A stretch of DNA of 64,000 nucleotides from Paenibacillus brevis (GTDB lineage Bacteria > Bacillota > Bacilli > Paenibacillales > Paenibacillaceae): the NCBI RefSeq assembly GCF_018919145.1, contig NZ_JAHLQJ010000005.1, positions 186,001-250,000 of the forward strand, in the 5' to 3' direction. Shown piece after piece: positions 31,466 to 40,386 of this stretch. Within the stretch, counting starts at the first letter, position 1, and every line of letters starts with the position of its first letter. The notes beneath the pieces are model-generated. The model worked only from the letters and a program-made list of their open reading frames with translations. It was not told where the DNA came from and did no database searches. Made by a program: the position numbers and the translations under genes.

Positions 31466-32416
31466 CTAGATCGATTGCCGCGTAATAATACGGTATGGAA
31501 TCTCAACCTTATCCTTGGATTCCCCGATCAATAGGTCAAAGGCTTGCTCACCGACCTGTATCAGCTGATGATCAACCGTAGACAGTTGTAATCCGATCCC
31601 GACAGGCTGATTCTCTTGGCCAATAATCGCCAAATCTTCCGGCACCCGCAAGCCAAGGCCCGATGCATATCGATAAACCCCCGCCGCAACCTCATCGCCG
31701 TTCGCATATACAGCAGTCGGCTTAAGATCAGAATCGAGCAATAGCCGGGCTGCTCTCTCCCCGTCATCCATGCTGTAACAATCCGTAACATGATACGCCG
31801 GCGGCAGATCGCCAAATACATGATGATAGGCCCTGATAATCAGCTGCGTACTATTGCTCTCTATTCCTCTGGCCGTCGTAAATGCGACCCGTTCATGTCC
31901 TCTGGTTCTTAGCAGTTGAAAAGCGTCTACGAAGGACGCATATCGATCAATATAAGCGCAGCCGAGATCAGGATGGTCGGTATATTCACATACGACGATT
32001 GTGCCATATTTCGTATAAGGGATAATCGCATCCCAGTCGTTCGAACGCGAGGTGATCATAATTCCGTCCAGCTGTTTATTTTTGAGCATGGCCAAGCAAC
32101 TGAGCTCTTGAGCCGGATCGTATCTCGTAGGCAGAACCATCACAGAGTAACCATGTTCAACCGACCGATTAAGAACCCCGTGAAGCAGTTGATCAAAGGC
32201 CTGATTGTTGTTGTACGGCATGATAACGCCGATCGTCCTCGTTTTCTGGCGGATTAAATCAACTGCTAGACGGTTTGGCGTATAGTCGAGTTCGTCGATC
32301 ACCCGCTGCACGGCTATCCGCTTCGCTTCGGATACGTAAGGATTGTGATTCAGAACCCTGGATACGGTAGATACGGATACCCCCGCAAGCTTTGCAATAT
32401 CACTTATATTGGCCAT
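31466..32416 (-). CDS. LacI-family transcriptional regulator
   Basis: This 316-residue protein has the LacI HTH and hinge helix at the N-terminus (ISDIAKLAGVSVSTVSRVLNHNPYVSEAKR, DYTPNRLAVDL) and a periplasmic-binding-type effector domain (TIGVIMPYNNNQAFDQLLHG, AVYANGDEVAAGVYRYA, IIGQENQPVGIGLQLSTVDH). AGAGGAAGG precedes the ATG. No sugar gene directly adjoins it; the HAD phosphatase follows. Targets are unknown, though the nearby galactoside genes are candidates. Confidence 0.92.
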   Translation of the reverse strand: MANISDIAKLAGVSVSTVSRVLNHNPYVSEAKRIAVQRVIDELDYTPNRLAVDLIRQKTRTIGVIMPYNNNQAFDQLLHGVLNRSVEHGYSVMVLPTRYDPAQELSCLAMLKNKQLDGIMITSRSNDWDAIIPYTKYGTIVVCEYTDHPDLGCAYIDRYASFVDAFQLLRTRGHERVAFTTARGIESNSTQLIIRAYHHVFGDLPPAYHVTDCYSMDDGERAARLLLDSDLKPTAVYANGDEVAAGVYRYASGLGLRVPEDLAIIGQENQPVGIGLQLSTVDHQLIQVGEQAFDLLIGESKDKVEIPYRIITRQSI

Positions 32417-32572
32417 TGCAACCTTCCTCTGAACCTCATGCTTTTATTTTCTTCCTGCTTCCTATTCACAGGAATCTTATAACTAAGATACCACACAATT
32501 ATCTACCTCAGTGCTGCCGGGCTTCTATATTTCTCGATTTCTCGTTGATTTTTTCAAATGCTTTATTGCGGA

Positions 32573-33550
32573 TCATTCCTTAACAAACTCCTTGGTGCTT
32601 CTTACCGTATCAATTGGACGGACCAATTTCTCGATTTGCGCGCGCTTGGGCTCCAGGAAGGGTGGCAGCGATAATTTTTCGCCCAAGGTTTCATAAGGCT
32701 CATCCCCCATAAATCCAGGCCCGTCCGTGGCGAATTCAAACAGAATTTGCGGTGCGACTCTGGCATATAAAGACTCAAAGAAGTGGCGGTTGACATACCC
32801 GGAAGTCGGGAAGCCAAAGCTGCTCATTCGCTCAATCCATTCATTCAATACGGAGCGGTCCTCCACCCGGAATGCCGCATGGTGCACCGTGCCATAGCCT
32901 TGACGCGCCGGAGGCAGGAACGTGTTGCGCTCTACGATCACCGAAGCCCCATTGCCGCCTTCCCCTACCTCGAATAAATGATAGGACCCATCCTTGGCGG
33001 TTTCCTGGAACAACAAGACCTTCTCCAGAATTTCTTTAAAGTCATCAAAGTTTGCAATCCGGACAAAGACCGGCCCCAAGCCTGTAATCGCATATTCCAA
33101 AGGAACAGGGCCCTTCTGCCATGGCGTTCCGGATTCGACGCCTGTATTGTGCTCGTCGGAAATCAGCTGATAATGCTGGTCATCGAAATCGGTGAACGCG
33201 AGTACTTTTTTGCCAAACTGCTCTTTGATCCCGTTGTGGTTGACTTTGAGCCGATCGAAGCGTTGCACCCAGTACGTTAGCGCTGCATCGCTTGGTACGC
33301 GGAAGGAGGTCTTCGAAATCTCGTTGGTTCCATGCGTGCCCTTTGGAATCCCGGGGAAATCAAAAAATGTCATGTCCGTTCCCGCGCTTCCTTTATCGTC
33401 GGCAAAGAATAAATGGTACGTCTGAATATCATCCTGATTCACGGTCTTCTTGATTAACCGCATGCCTAATACATAGGTGAAAAATTCATAGTTCTTTTCT
33501 GCGCTGCTCGTAATAGCTGTTACGTGGTGTACTCCTTTAAGATGGTTCAT
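32573..33550 (-). CDS. Ring-cleaving dioxygenase, VOC superfamily (MhqO-like)
   Basis: This protein of about 325 residues has paired VOC modules; metal-site residues appear in KGVHHVTAITS near the start and in YGTVHHAAFRV in the second half. The segments DDKGSAGTDMTFFDFPGIPKG and FEFATDGPGFMGDEP are typical of Bacillus MhqO/MhqA-type hydroquinone dioxygenases, which open quinol rings during quinone detoxification. ATG 33550 with GGAGGAG upstream is chosen over 33565. It follows a paralogue separated by 15 bp, and a MarR gene lies upstream of both. Confidence 0.87.
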   Translation of the reverse strand: MNHLKGVHHVTAITSSAEKNYEFFTYVLGMRLIKKTVNQDDIQTYHLFFADDKGSAGTDMTFFDFPGIPKGTHGTNEISKTSFRVPSDAALTYWVQRFDRLKVNHNGIKEQFGKKVLAFTDFDDQHYQLISDEHNTGVESGTPWQKGPVPLEYAITGLGPVFVRIANFDDFKEILEKVLLFQETAKDGSYHLFEVGEGGNGASVIVERNTFLPPARQGYGTVHHAAFRVEDRSVLNEWIERMSSFGFPTSGYVNRHFFESLYARVAPQILFEFATDGPGFMGDEPYETLGEKLSLPPFLEPKRAQIEKLVRPIDTVRSTKEFVKE

Positions 33551-33565
33551 TCTATTCTCCTCCAA

Positions 33566-34507
33566 TTAATCCTCAAGCGGGATCAGTTTATTTTCAATTT
33601 CTGCTCTGTGCTCTTCCAAAAAAGGCGGCAAATCCAGTTTTTCACCGAGTGTGTCTACATCTCCATCCACGGTGAAGCCGGGTTCATCGGTTGCGATTTC
33701 AAATAGAATTCCATTCGATTCCCGGAAATACAGGCTCTTAAAATAGAATCGATCAACTATGCCGGATGAATGGAAGCCGCGTGCCCGCACTTGCTCTTCC
33801 CAGTAGATCAGCTCCTCGTCACTTTTTACACGAATAGCCAAATGATGAATGCTGCCGCGACCTGGCTTTTCCGAAGGTCCGTCCAGATACTTCACAACGA
33901 TTTCGCCAAAGGCCTCTCCTTCGATGGATTGAAAGATAGCTTCGTCATCTGTCCGACTGACCTCTGTATAACCAAGCATGTCCGTAAGCGTGCTCGCCAG
34001 CTTATCCAGTCTTCGAACCGTGATTTCCACCGTTCCCATCCCTTGGATCTGATGCTCCGCAGGGACTGCTGACTTCTCCCAGGTCTGCCAGTGCGTAACC
34101 TTCGCACCATGGGAGACGAGAAGCGCCATACGCAGGCCTTCTGAATCTTCAAATAGCAAAGCCGGGTGATTCGCATAAGTCGTGATCCCCCCGTGCTCCA
34201 CCCCCAATTCCTCAAACCGCGCTTTCCAGTACAACAGACTAGCTTCGGAGGGTACGAGCAGTCCGATCTTCGTGATAGCATTGGTACCACGATAAGTATT
34301 CCCTACCGGTGGAATTTCAAAGAAGGATAGCTCAGTACCCGGGCTGCCCGTTTTATCCCCATAAAATAAGTGATACATTGAGGGCTCATCCTGGTTTACG
34401 GTTACTTTCACGCGCCGCAAGCCAAGCACATCCCGGTAGAAGCGGCTATTTTGATTGGCGTTCTTGGTAATCATAGAAATGTGATGATGTCCTGGAATTT
34501 TCAACAT
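33566..34507 (-). CDS. Ring-cleaving dioxygenase, VOC superfamily (MhqA/MhqO-like)
   Basis: This 313-residue paralogue of the downstream gene shares the layout IPGHHHISMIT, DKTGSPGTELSFFEIPPVG, GSIHHLAIRV and FEIATDEPGFTVDGD. The His and Glu residues that bind the metal in VOC dioxygenases are conserved. CAAGGAGGAG precedes the ATG. The promoter upstream carries TTACTAGTCAAGTGA, which shares TCAAGTGA with the promoter of the MarR gene. The pair probably degrades hydroquinone-like compounds; the precise substrate is inferred from the Mhq family. Confidence 0.87.
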   Translation of the reverse strand: MLKIPGHHHISMITKNANQNSRFYRDVLGLRRVKVTVNQDEPSMYHLFYGDKTGSPGTELSFFEIPPVGNTYRGTNAITKIGLLVPSEASLLYWKARFEELGVEHGGITTYANHPALLFEDSEGLRMALLVSHGAKVTHWQTWEKSAVPAEHQIQGMGTVEITVRRLDKLASTLTDMLGYTEVSRTDDEAIFQSIEGEAFGEIVVKYLDGPSEKPGRGSIHHLAIRVKSDEELIYWEEQVRARGFHSSGIVDRFYFKSLYFRESNGILFEIATDEPGFTVDGDVDTLGEKLDLPPFLEEHRAEIENKLIPLED

Positions 34508-34531
34508 GGATTACTCCTCCTTGGGTTCGGT

Positions 34532-34546
34532 TTACTAGTCAAGTGA
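34532..34546. promoter_or_regulatory. Probable MarR operator before the dioxygenase pair
   Basis: TTACTAGTCAAGTGA is an imperfect inverted repeat 25 bp upstream of the first dioxygenase start. Its half TCAAGTGA recurs at 35070-35077 upstream of the MarR gene. Confidence 0.5.
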
Positions 34547-34594
34547 TCGGGGTTAAAAAAATGTACAACTTAGCTTGCCTCTGGCCTAGCAATG

Positions 34595-35032
34595 CTAAGT
34601 GTCCATTTTACTTTCCGTATGCTTCTGCAGCTTAGACATCAGCTTATATAGTGATTTCTGCTCTTCCTCAGTCAAGCACTCATTGAATAACGACGTTTGA
34701 AACGCAAGCTGGTGCTCAAAGACTTCCTTCATCTTATCTTCTCCTTTAGGAGTGAGATAAATCCACTTCGTCTTCCATTCCTGCTTACGCTGGATATAGC
34801 CCTCTTGCTCAAGCCGCTGGAGCATACGGGACATTCCGCCCTCCGTCACCGTTGCCTTCATCGCTAATTGACTCTGCATGATGGGCTGGTAACTGGCAAT
34901 CTGATTCAATACATCAAATTGAGCGGCTGTGATATGAAATGGCTTCAGGAATTCATTCGACAACAAATTGCTTTGATGGGTAAAGCGGGCAATACGCAAC
35001 CAATTCAGTGAACTAAGAGTATTCTTTTTCAA
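34595..35032 (-). CDS. MarR-family regulator, probable MhqR-type
   Basis: This 145-residue winged-helix protein has [39 protein letters not shown] as its DNA-binding core and YLTPKGEDK in the wing. It starts at a TTG with AGGGAAG upstream. Directly downstream are the two dioxygenase genes; operator-like TCAAGTGA sites precede both units, which supports a quinone-responsive repressor controlling itself and the dioxygenases. No obvious single redox Cys is seen in the DNA-binding core. Confidence 0.87.
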   Translation of the reverse strand: MKKNTLSSLNWLRIARFTHQSNLLSNEFLKPFHITAAQFDVLNQIASYQPIMQSQLAMKATVTEGGMSRMLQRLEQEGYIQRKQEWKTKWIYLTPKGEDKMKEVFEHQLAFQTSLFNECLTEEEQKSLYKLMSKLQKHTESKMDT

Positions 35033-35057
35033 TCGAGCTCACTTCCCTTCGCTACTA

Positions 35058-35077
35058 TCACTTTACACCTCAAGTGA
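35058..35077. promoter_or_regulatory. Probable MarR autoregulatory operator
   Basis: TCACTT at 35058-35063 and TCAAGTGA at 35070-35077 form an inverted repeat 25 bp upstream of the MarR start, sharing TCAAGTGA with the dioxygenase promoter. Confidence 0.5.
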
Positions 35078-35098
35078 GTAAAAAGCAAGGGTTCTCTA

Positions 35099-35914
35099 TT
35101 AGCGTAATGATAAGTTTCGTTTTATTTCTCGTATCATGTCGTCAGCAAATGCCAACAAAGACTGTGAATCAACAATACTATGTTCTGTCTCTCCGCAGCC
35201 TGTCCCTGTATATTCATGCAGGCATTGTCTGATCAGCGGGTGAAATGCTTGGGGCAAAGCTTTTAATCCCCAATCTCCTCCCTCTTGCTTGGATGATACC
35301 TTCCCTTCTTTTATGAAATACAAAACTCTGCAAAGATTTAAGGTGAGGTACATAGGAGTTAGATATGCAGGAGGATTGTCAGCAATCTCCTCAGCACATC
35401 CTTCTACATCCTGTAAAATGGAGGCAAGGTAATATTTACTGTCGATCGGCTCATAAAGCTCGCTTAATGGTTGTCCATATAGAGCTATCCCTCTTTCATA
35501 TGCAACAACAATCTGAGAAGCTAGGTCCTCATCTTCAAAGCCCCCGCAAAGATAATTCTCGTCTGCAAGATATTTCTCCCTGTGATAATCAGAGTAATGA
35601 AACTCAAAAGGTGTCGGATAAACAAAAGACGTTAAGCAGTTTTCTAAAATGATGGTGAATTCTATTCCGCGCTCATTAGACCCTTTAGACATTTCGTCAT
35701 GCAAAGACAACGCTATTTTTGCAATCCTGGGGTTATTTACCGGCATCAGCTTTTCTTTAACCACAATTAAAAAATCGATGTCACTCTTAATCGGATTAAA
35801 ACACCCCATGGCTAGTGATCCATGCAAATAAATCCCTAACAAGTTCTCCCTAAGTTCATCTTTGAAAAGAGGAACGATTTTATCTAAAAAAGCCTGGGTA
35901 TCCACATCAATCAC
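35099..35914 (-). CDS. Nucleotidyltransferase resembling aminoglycoside adenylyltransferases (ANT(9)/AadA-like)
   Basis: This protein of about 270 residues has an N-terminal nucleotidyltransferase core GIYLHGSLAMGCFNPIKSD, then SDIDFLIVV, with the two catalytic Asp residues. A C-terminal helical DUF4111-type domain follows (PAYLTPMYLTLNLCRVLYFIKEG, SKQEGGDWGLKALP). This is the layout of spectinomycin/streptomycin adenylyltransferases. The start is a GTG at 35914 or the GTG three codons in, which has better spacing from GGAAGG. Whether it modifies a drug cannot be told from sequence; many chromosomal members are untested. Confidence 0.78.
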   Translation of the reverse strand: MIDVDTQAFLDKIVPLFKDELRENLLGIYLHGSLAMGCFNPIKSDIDFLIVVKEKLMPVNNPRIAKIALSLHDEMSKGSNERGIEFTIILENCLTSFVYPTPFEFHYSDYHREKYLADENYLCGGFEDEDLASQIVVAYERGIALYGQPLSELYEPIDSKYYLASILQDVEGCAEEIADNPPAYLTPMYLTLNLCRVLYFIKEGKVSSKQEGGDWGLKALPQAFHPLIRQCLHEYTGTGCGETEHSIVDSQSLLAFADDMIREIKRNLSLR

Positions 35915-36047
35915 CTTCCATATTATTTCATAATAGCACTCTAAGTATAATTTAACTGCTACTTATATCAAGGTAACACTCATTTATAACGGAGATGTCC
36001 GTTGGTTTAATTAAGCTGCTCCGTCTGATAGGATTTAAAAAAACGAA

Positions 36048-36078
36048 TCCTGCGGGAGGATGAACCTCTCCCGCAGGA
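36048..36078. terminator. Bidirectional hairpin terminator
   Basis: TCCTGCGGGAG at 36048-36058 pairs perfectly with CTCCCGCAGGA at 36068-36078. T7 follows on the minus strand and T6 slightly further away on the plus strand. It ends the serine hydrolase transcript. Confidence 0.9.
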
Positions 36079-36120
36079 CGTGCTGTTTTTTATAGTTCCG
36101 CCAGCCCAAGACATGTTTCC

Positions 36121-38193
36121 CTATTTATTGGCTAACTTGATCTCGAACACATCTCCCGCCTGACCGCCGAACACGATAACGCCATTCTCCGGCAGAAGCG
36201 CCGCCCGATTGCCACTGGCTACGGAGAACTCCACCAGCCCCCCGTCTGCCGTATAGACGGCAAATCCTCCTCCAACCGGAAGCTGTACGCTCATCGTTTT
36301 CCCGGCAGCCTCACTGCCCACCTTGAACCACCGCACATAACCCGATTCAGGAATCGTGACTCGTGAAGCCGTCCCGCCATAAATCGTGCTTACTGCCGCT
36401 TCACTTACGTAAGTGCGGGCATCTTCCATCAGGTATTCTACTCCATCTCGCTGCTGAAAGCTCAGATCAAAGGTATCACGGCCATTCATTACTGGAATTT
36501 CTGCGATGTTAACGGCATGATTTGCATCCTTGATCTGTGTTCCATTGGCATAGCCGCCCTTCTCATCCAGCACAAGTGGCTTCCACAGGATGGATGAAGG
36601 AACAAGATAGAAGAGAGAATTAATTTTCTCGTCCAGTGCGTAATACGTTTTGCCTTCTCTTTGTTGCCATACCTTGGATACCTCTGGACTTAATACGTTC
36701 TCGCCCAGCTTTTGATATTCATAGTAAGCCATAAGCGTCTGTCCAAGCCCCGGAAGCTCCAGGTTGGTCCGGGTACGCATATACGTATGTCCATTAGTTT
36801 GTTCATCAAAGCTGATCAAGGTGTGGCCATCCTCACTAGTGAACTCTCCATCACCTGTGTATACGTAATTCTGTTCCGGAATCATATTGCTTAATAAGCT
36901 AGGCATGGCAATCACACCGTCTTCCATGGCTACCTCAAGGGTTGAACCTACCGTCCCATATAGACCAGAGAACTCAAGCAATTCCCTTGGCACATCTACT
37001 TTCACAGGCGCTTCAAAGGTTGGCGGAGGCAATACTTCAGCAATTCGCCCCGTCTCCTGTAAGTAAGCCAGCATAATATTGGATGCCGAGAGCGTATTGA
37101 AGATCGAAGAACCACCTGAGGTCAGCAGCGCGATGGACAGACCTTCTTCCGGCAAGGCAATCAATGCCGCATGATAGAGAACCGTGTCTCCGCCCTTGGT
37201 CACTGCCTTAATGCCGTATTGGTCAAACGGACTGAGGTCTACGGAATCCCACCCGAGACCATAACCATACGTATTAGTCTCATCTTCTACCCAGATGCCC
37301 TTACGATACTCCTTGGCCTGCATGGCCAGTGCAGATTCGGTAGACATGAGCTCAGGACGTTTACCCATCAATACCTCCGAGAACAGGGTTACTTCTTCTG
37401 CGGTAGAGTAAATCCCACCCGTTCCCAGTATATTCGCATTCTCATCCGGCAAATCCCCGGCAATCCCCGGGAAGCGCACCGGACTCAACGAAGCCCGATT
37501 AAACGTATCTAATGGCGTCTTGGTATAAGTTAACCCTAGCGGCGTGCTCATATAGCGATCCAGGTATTCGTTATAGCTTAACCCACTTACTCGTTCTACC
37601 AAAAGCTGTAGCAACTGAAATCCATCATTGGCGTATACCGAATATTCTCCCGGATCGGATTTCAGCCGCTCGTTCCGCAAATTTTCCAGCAATGTATCAT
37701 AGTTCTGCGAGTCATTATCCGCCATCAGCATACTATTCTTATAATGGCTACCATATAATCCTGCCGAATGATTCATCAGCATCCGGGTTGTGATCTGTTT
37801 GTAGCGTTCATCGGCCATTTGAAAATCGGGAATATAGTCTGTCAGCGGACGATCAAGGTCCACCTTCCCAGCATCAACCAGCATCAGCACGGCCGCGGTA
37901 GAGTACACCTTGCTCACGGAACCGATACCAAACATAGTATCTTTGGAGACTGCCTCCTGCTTCCCATCTTGCGTGACCCCAAGTCCACCAGACAATACAA
38001 CCTTTCCTTGATCGCGAATCGCATATTGCACGCTATTTACGCCATAATCCCGAACGAGCACTTCGGCAGCTTCCCGCGCTTTGCGCTCGGCGAGTCCGAC
38101 ATCCTTATGATCTGCTGCACCAACTCCAGCTACCGGCAAAGCGAACATCAGGGCTGCAATTGTAGCCACGCCTAGCTTTTTCAATGTATTCAT
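36121..38193 (-). CDS. Secreted serine hydrolase, class C beta-lactamase / PBP-like
   Basis: This protein of about 690 residues has a signal peptide (MNTLKKLGVATIAALMFALPVAGVGA). Its beta-lactamase-family domain carries the SxxK nucleophile motif GSVSK near the start, YxN (YAND) and a KGG-type triad (TKGGDT). A C-terminal region of about 300 residues is beta-rich and lacks membrane helices. Such proteins act outside the cell as D-aminopeptidases, esterases or carboxypeptidases rather than true beta-lactamases. Start 38193 has AGGAGAT upstream; the longer frame to 38268 lacks one and would bury the signal. It is a single-gene unit closed by a strong terminator. Confidence 0.87.
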   Translation of the reverse strand: MNTLKKLGVATIAALMFALPVAGVGAADHKDVGLAERKAREAAEVLVRDYGVNSVQYAIRDQGKVVLSGGLGVTQDGKQEAVSKDTMFGIGSVSKVYSTAAVLMLVDAGKVDLDRPLTDYIPDFQMADERYKQITTRMLMNHSAGLYGSHYKNSMLMADNDSQNYDTLLENLRNERLKSDPGEYSVYANDGFQLLQLLVERVSGLSYNEYLDRYMSTPLGLTYTKTPLDTFNRASLSPVRFPGIAGDLPDENANILGTGGIYSTAEEVTLFSEVLMGKRPELMSTESALAMQAKEYRKGIWVEDETNTYGYGLGWDSVDLSPFDQYGIKAVTKGGDTVLYHAALIALPEEGLSIALLTSGGSSIFNTLSASNIMLAYLQETGRIAEVLPPPTFEAPVKVDVPRELLEFSGLYGTVGSTLEVAMEDGVIAMPSLLSNMIPEQNYVYTGDGEFTSEDGHTLISFDEQTNGHTYMRTRTNLELPGLGQTLMAYYEYQKLGENVLSPEVSKVWQQREGKTYYALDEKINSLFYLVPSSILWKPLVLDEKGGYANGTQIKDANHAVNIAEIPVMNGRDTFDLSFQQRDGVEYLMEDARTYVSEAAVSTIYGGTASRVTIPESGYVRWFKVGSEAAGKTMSVQLPVGGGFAVYTADGGLVEFSVASGNRAALLPENGVIVFGGQAGDVFEIKLANK

Positions 38194-38291
38194 AGGGTGA
38201 TCTCCTCTCTTCTCCATCCAAATTCTTTGATTGAGTCTCATTATACGGATGAATTTCTTCACGAGCATGGAAAGACCCCGAAACGAAAAAA

Positions 38292-38328
38292 AAGACCCCT
38301 GAACAGCATTTTTAGGCTGAGGAGTCTT
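38292..38328 (-). terminator. Terminator of the ROK-MFS-LytTR operon
   Basis: On the minus strand AAGACTCCT and AGGGGTCTT form a stem with one G-T pair, followed directly by T8. It overlaps the last codons of the histidine kinase gene. Confidence 0.8.
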
Positions 38329-39619
38329 TGGTTGAGAAAGGGATCATCACCATGTTGTCAAACGTGTGATTGTCAGATTCAATCGTCATATGTCCGCCGT
38401 ATTTCTCACAAATTCGCTCAATATTGACCAAGCCAAAGCCGTGATAACCAGAGCTTGCCTTCCGGGTACTCAGATCGCTCATCTCACGGTCTACATAATT
38501 GCGGACGCAAATCAAAAGTGCAGATTTATTGGAACGAATCTGAATCCGGATATGTCGGTCCTGCGCGACCCGTACCTTCTTGGAAGCCTCTACTGCATTA
38601 TCCAGCAGATTCCCCAGCACGACGCAAAGATCATAGCGTTCGATTCCAAGCTCCCGATCCTGCAAGCTAAGCTCCGTATCCACGCGAATACCGTTCTCCT
38701 GACCGATGTTCAGCGCGTTCGTCACCAACGCATCGACGACCAGGTTCCCGGTGTTCACCCGATGGTAAGCATGCTCCACTTTATTCAAGATTACCCGGAC
38801 ATGCCGGCTTGCCTCGTCCACCTGTCCCTGTTCAATGCACTCTGCGACATAGAGCAGCTGCTTGTTATTATCGTGGATAATGCTTTTAATTTTCTTGAAG
38901 CTATGCACCGTCTTCTCGTAGTTCGCATCCTGATAATCCATCTGCTGCTGAAGCCCGGCATTCTCCTGCGACAATTGGAATCTGGCAATGACGGTGTCCA
39001 GTATATAGACCACCAGCACATTCAGCACGATGGAACCGATAATGGAGATGAAGTAATGAATGTTCTTCTCGCTGTAGACAGACAGCACGTTCACTTGATA
39101 GATGCTGATGATCGGCACGCTTAGAAACATCAGGTAATAGCGTGAATGCAGAGGGAAGCTGCGGCGTTTGGCAACGAACCGGATTATCTGTACGACGGCA
39201 AACATGATCATACTGCTCAGCAAAATACTCATCTTGGCAACCAACATCTCTTCCCGTGCCTGCACGATCTCCCAATTGTCCAGAACCACAGAGGTCGAAG
39301 GATTGAGCAAATACAAACAGAGTAAGTTAATGAGGGAGATCAGCACGGCGTACAGCACCGAGAAGATCACCCTCATGCGCATCTCCACTTCATACCCCAT
39401 CGCTAGACTGAAGATGACGAATAGGGCGATTAAGGAGGACAAAATTGGTGTGAAGTAGACGCTCATATACAAAAAATTCAGCAGAAGAAAGAGAAGAACA
39501 AACCATTTCTTCGTCGGCTTGCTCTTCTCCTTGCCAAACACGGAGTTAAAGTAGAAGTTCACCTGCACGGCCATAACCAGCACCACACTCAAATTAAGAA
39601 AAAGCAGCATACCGTCCAT
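38312..39619 (-). CDS. GHKL sensor histidine kinase (AgrC/NatK-like)
   Basis: This protein of about 435 residues has six predicted membrane helices in the first 210 residues, then a coiled linker and a kinase core of the GHKL (HPK10) type. The phospho-accepting His is in IKSIIHDNNKQLLYV, the N box is NLLDNAVEAS and the G box is GYHGFGLVNI. Its ATG sits just past the stop of the LytTR regulator gene, and the ribosome site lies within that gene, so the two are coupled. AgrC-like kinases often sense peptides, but nearby genes are a sugar-type MFS and a ROK regulator. The signal is unknown. Confidence 0.9.
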   Translation of the reverse strand: MDGMLLFLNLSVVLVMAVQVNFYFNSVFGKEKSKPTKKWFVLLFLLLNFLYMSVYFTPILSSLIALFVIFSLAMGYEVEMRMRVIFSVLYAVLISLINLLCLYLLNPSTSVVLDNWEIVQAREEMLVAKMSILLSSMIMFAVVQIIRFVAKRRSFPLHSRYYLMFLSVPIISIYQVNVLSVYSEKNIHYFISIIGSIVLNVLVVYILDTVIARFQLSQENAGLQQQMDYQDANYEKTVHSFKKIKSIIHDNNKQLLYVAECIEQGQVDEASRHVRVILNKVEHAYHRVNTGNLVVDALVTNALNIGQENGIRVDTELSLQDRELGIERYDLCVVLGNLLDNAVEASKKVRVAQDRHIRIQIRSNKSALLICVRNYVDREMSDLSTRKASSGYHGFGLVNIERICEKYGGHMTIESDNHTFDNMVMIPFSTKDSSA

Positions 39620-39621
39620 CC

Positions 39622-40362
39622 TCACTCCGCCTTCAAGACCATAAATTTTGTACAGGCATCCTTGACTTCCTTCATCTTGGACCGGCCGATCGGTAACTGC
39701 ATGCCGTTCGACATCACCACCTGTCCCCCGGAAAACTTATGCACATGCAATAAATTAATCAAAATGGAGCGGTGGATTTGCAGAAAGCGTTCCGCCTTGA
39801 GCGCCGAGGCATAGCCGGAAACTAACCCCTTACCTTCGTAGACGGCATGTGTGGTCGTGAACTTGAGTTTATTCTTGACCGTTAAACTCTTCACGACCTC
39901 AATGGCAATAATCTCATCTTGTCTAAGCACAATTTCTTCATGCGCAGATTTGATAATCAGAATATCTGACTCACTTTCCTGGAAGAAACGGCATACCTTC
40001 AACATTTTCTCTTCAAATACCTCAGGCTCCACCGGCTTGATCAGATACTGAAACGTGATGACATCAAAGCTCTCCAGCATGTACTCCGGATAGCTGGTCA
40101 GGAAGATGATCTGCTCACTCTGCCGCTTCATCTCCCGCAGTCTCCGGGCCGTCTCTATTCCATTCCGTCCATTCATTTCAATATCCAGAATAAGAATATG
40201 GAACGGTTCGCCACCGGCCTCATAATACTCGATCAAATGCTCTCCAGCCTCAAATGCCGTGACTTCAAAATCAATTCCGCTCTTGACCGATAGGGCAAGC
40301 AGCAATTGCCGGACCTGCTCCCGCTGCCGCTCTTCATCATCACAAATCGCAATACGATACAA
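39622..40362 (-). CDS. LytTR-family response regulator
   Basis: This 246-residue protein has a receiver domain (IAICDDEERQ; phospho-acceptor Asp in HILILDIEMNGRNGIE) and a C-terminal LytTR DNA-binding domain (IAIEVVKSLTVKNKL, FLQIHRSILINLLHV). It starts at a TTG with AGGAGG seven bases upstream. It is 24 bp downstream of the MFS gene and coupled to the kinase gene. LytTR proteins bind direct repeats; I did not find a clear pair upstream of the operon. Confidence 0.92.
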   Translation of the reverse strand: MYRIAICDDEERQREQVRQLLLALSVKSGIDFEVTAFEAGEHLIEYYEAGGEPFHILILDIEMNGRNGIETARRLREMKRQSEQIIFLTSYPEYMLESFDVITFQYLIKPVEPEVFEEKMLKVCRFFQESESDILIIKSAHEEIVLRQDEIIAIEVVKSLTVKNKLKFTTTHAVYEGKGLVSGYASALKAERFLQIHRSILINLLHVHKFSGGQVVMSNGMQLPIGRSKMKEVKDACTKFMVLKAE

Positions 40363-40386
40363 GAAGCCGCCTCCTATCTCGCTTGA

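Noticed and set aside
36121-38193. True class C beta-lactamase conferring resistance
   Set aside because: The protein is about twice the usual length and has a large extra C-terminal part; the SxxK/YxN/KGG set is shared with esterases and peptidases.
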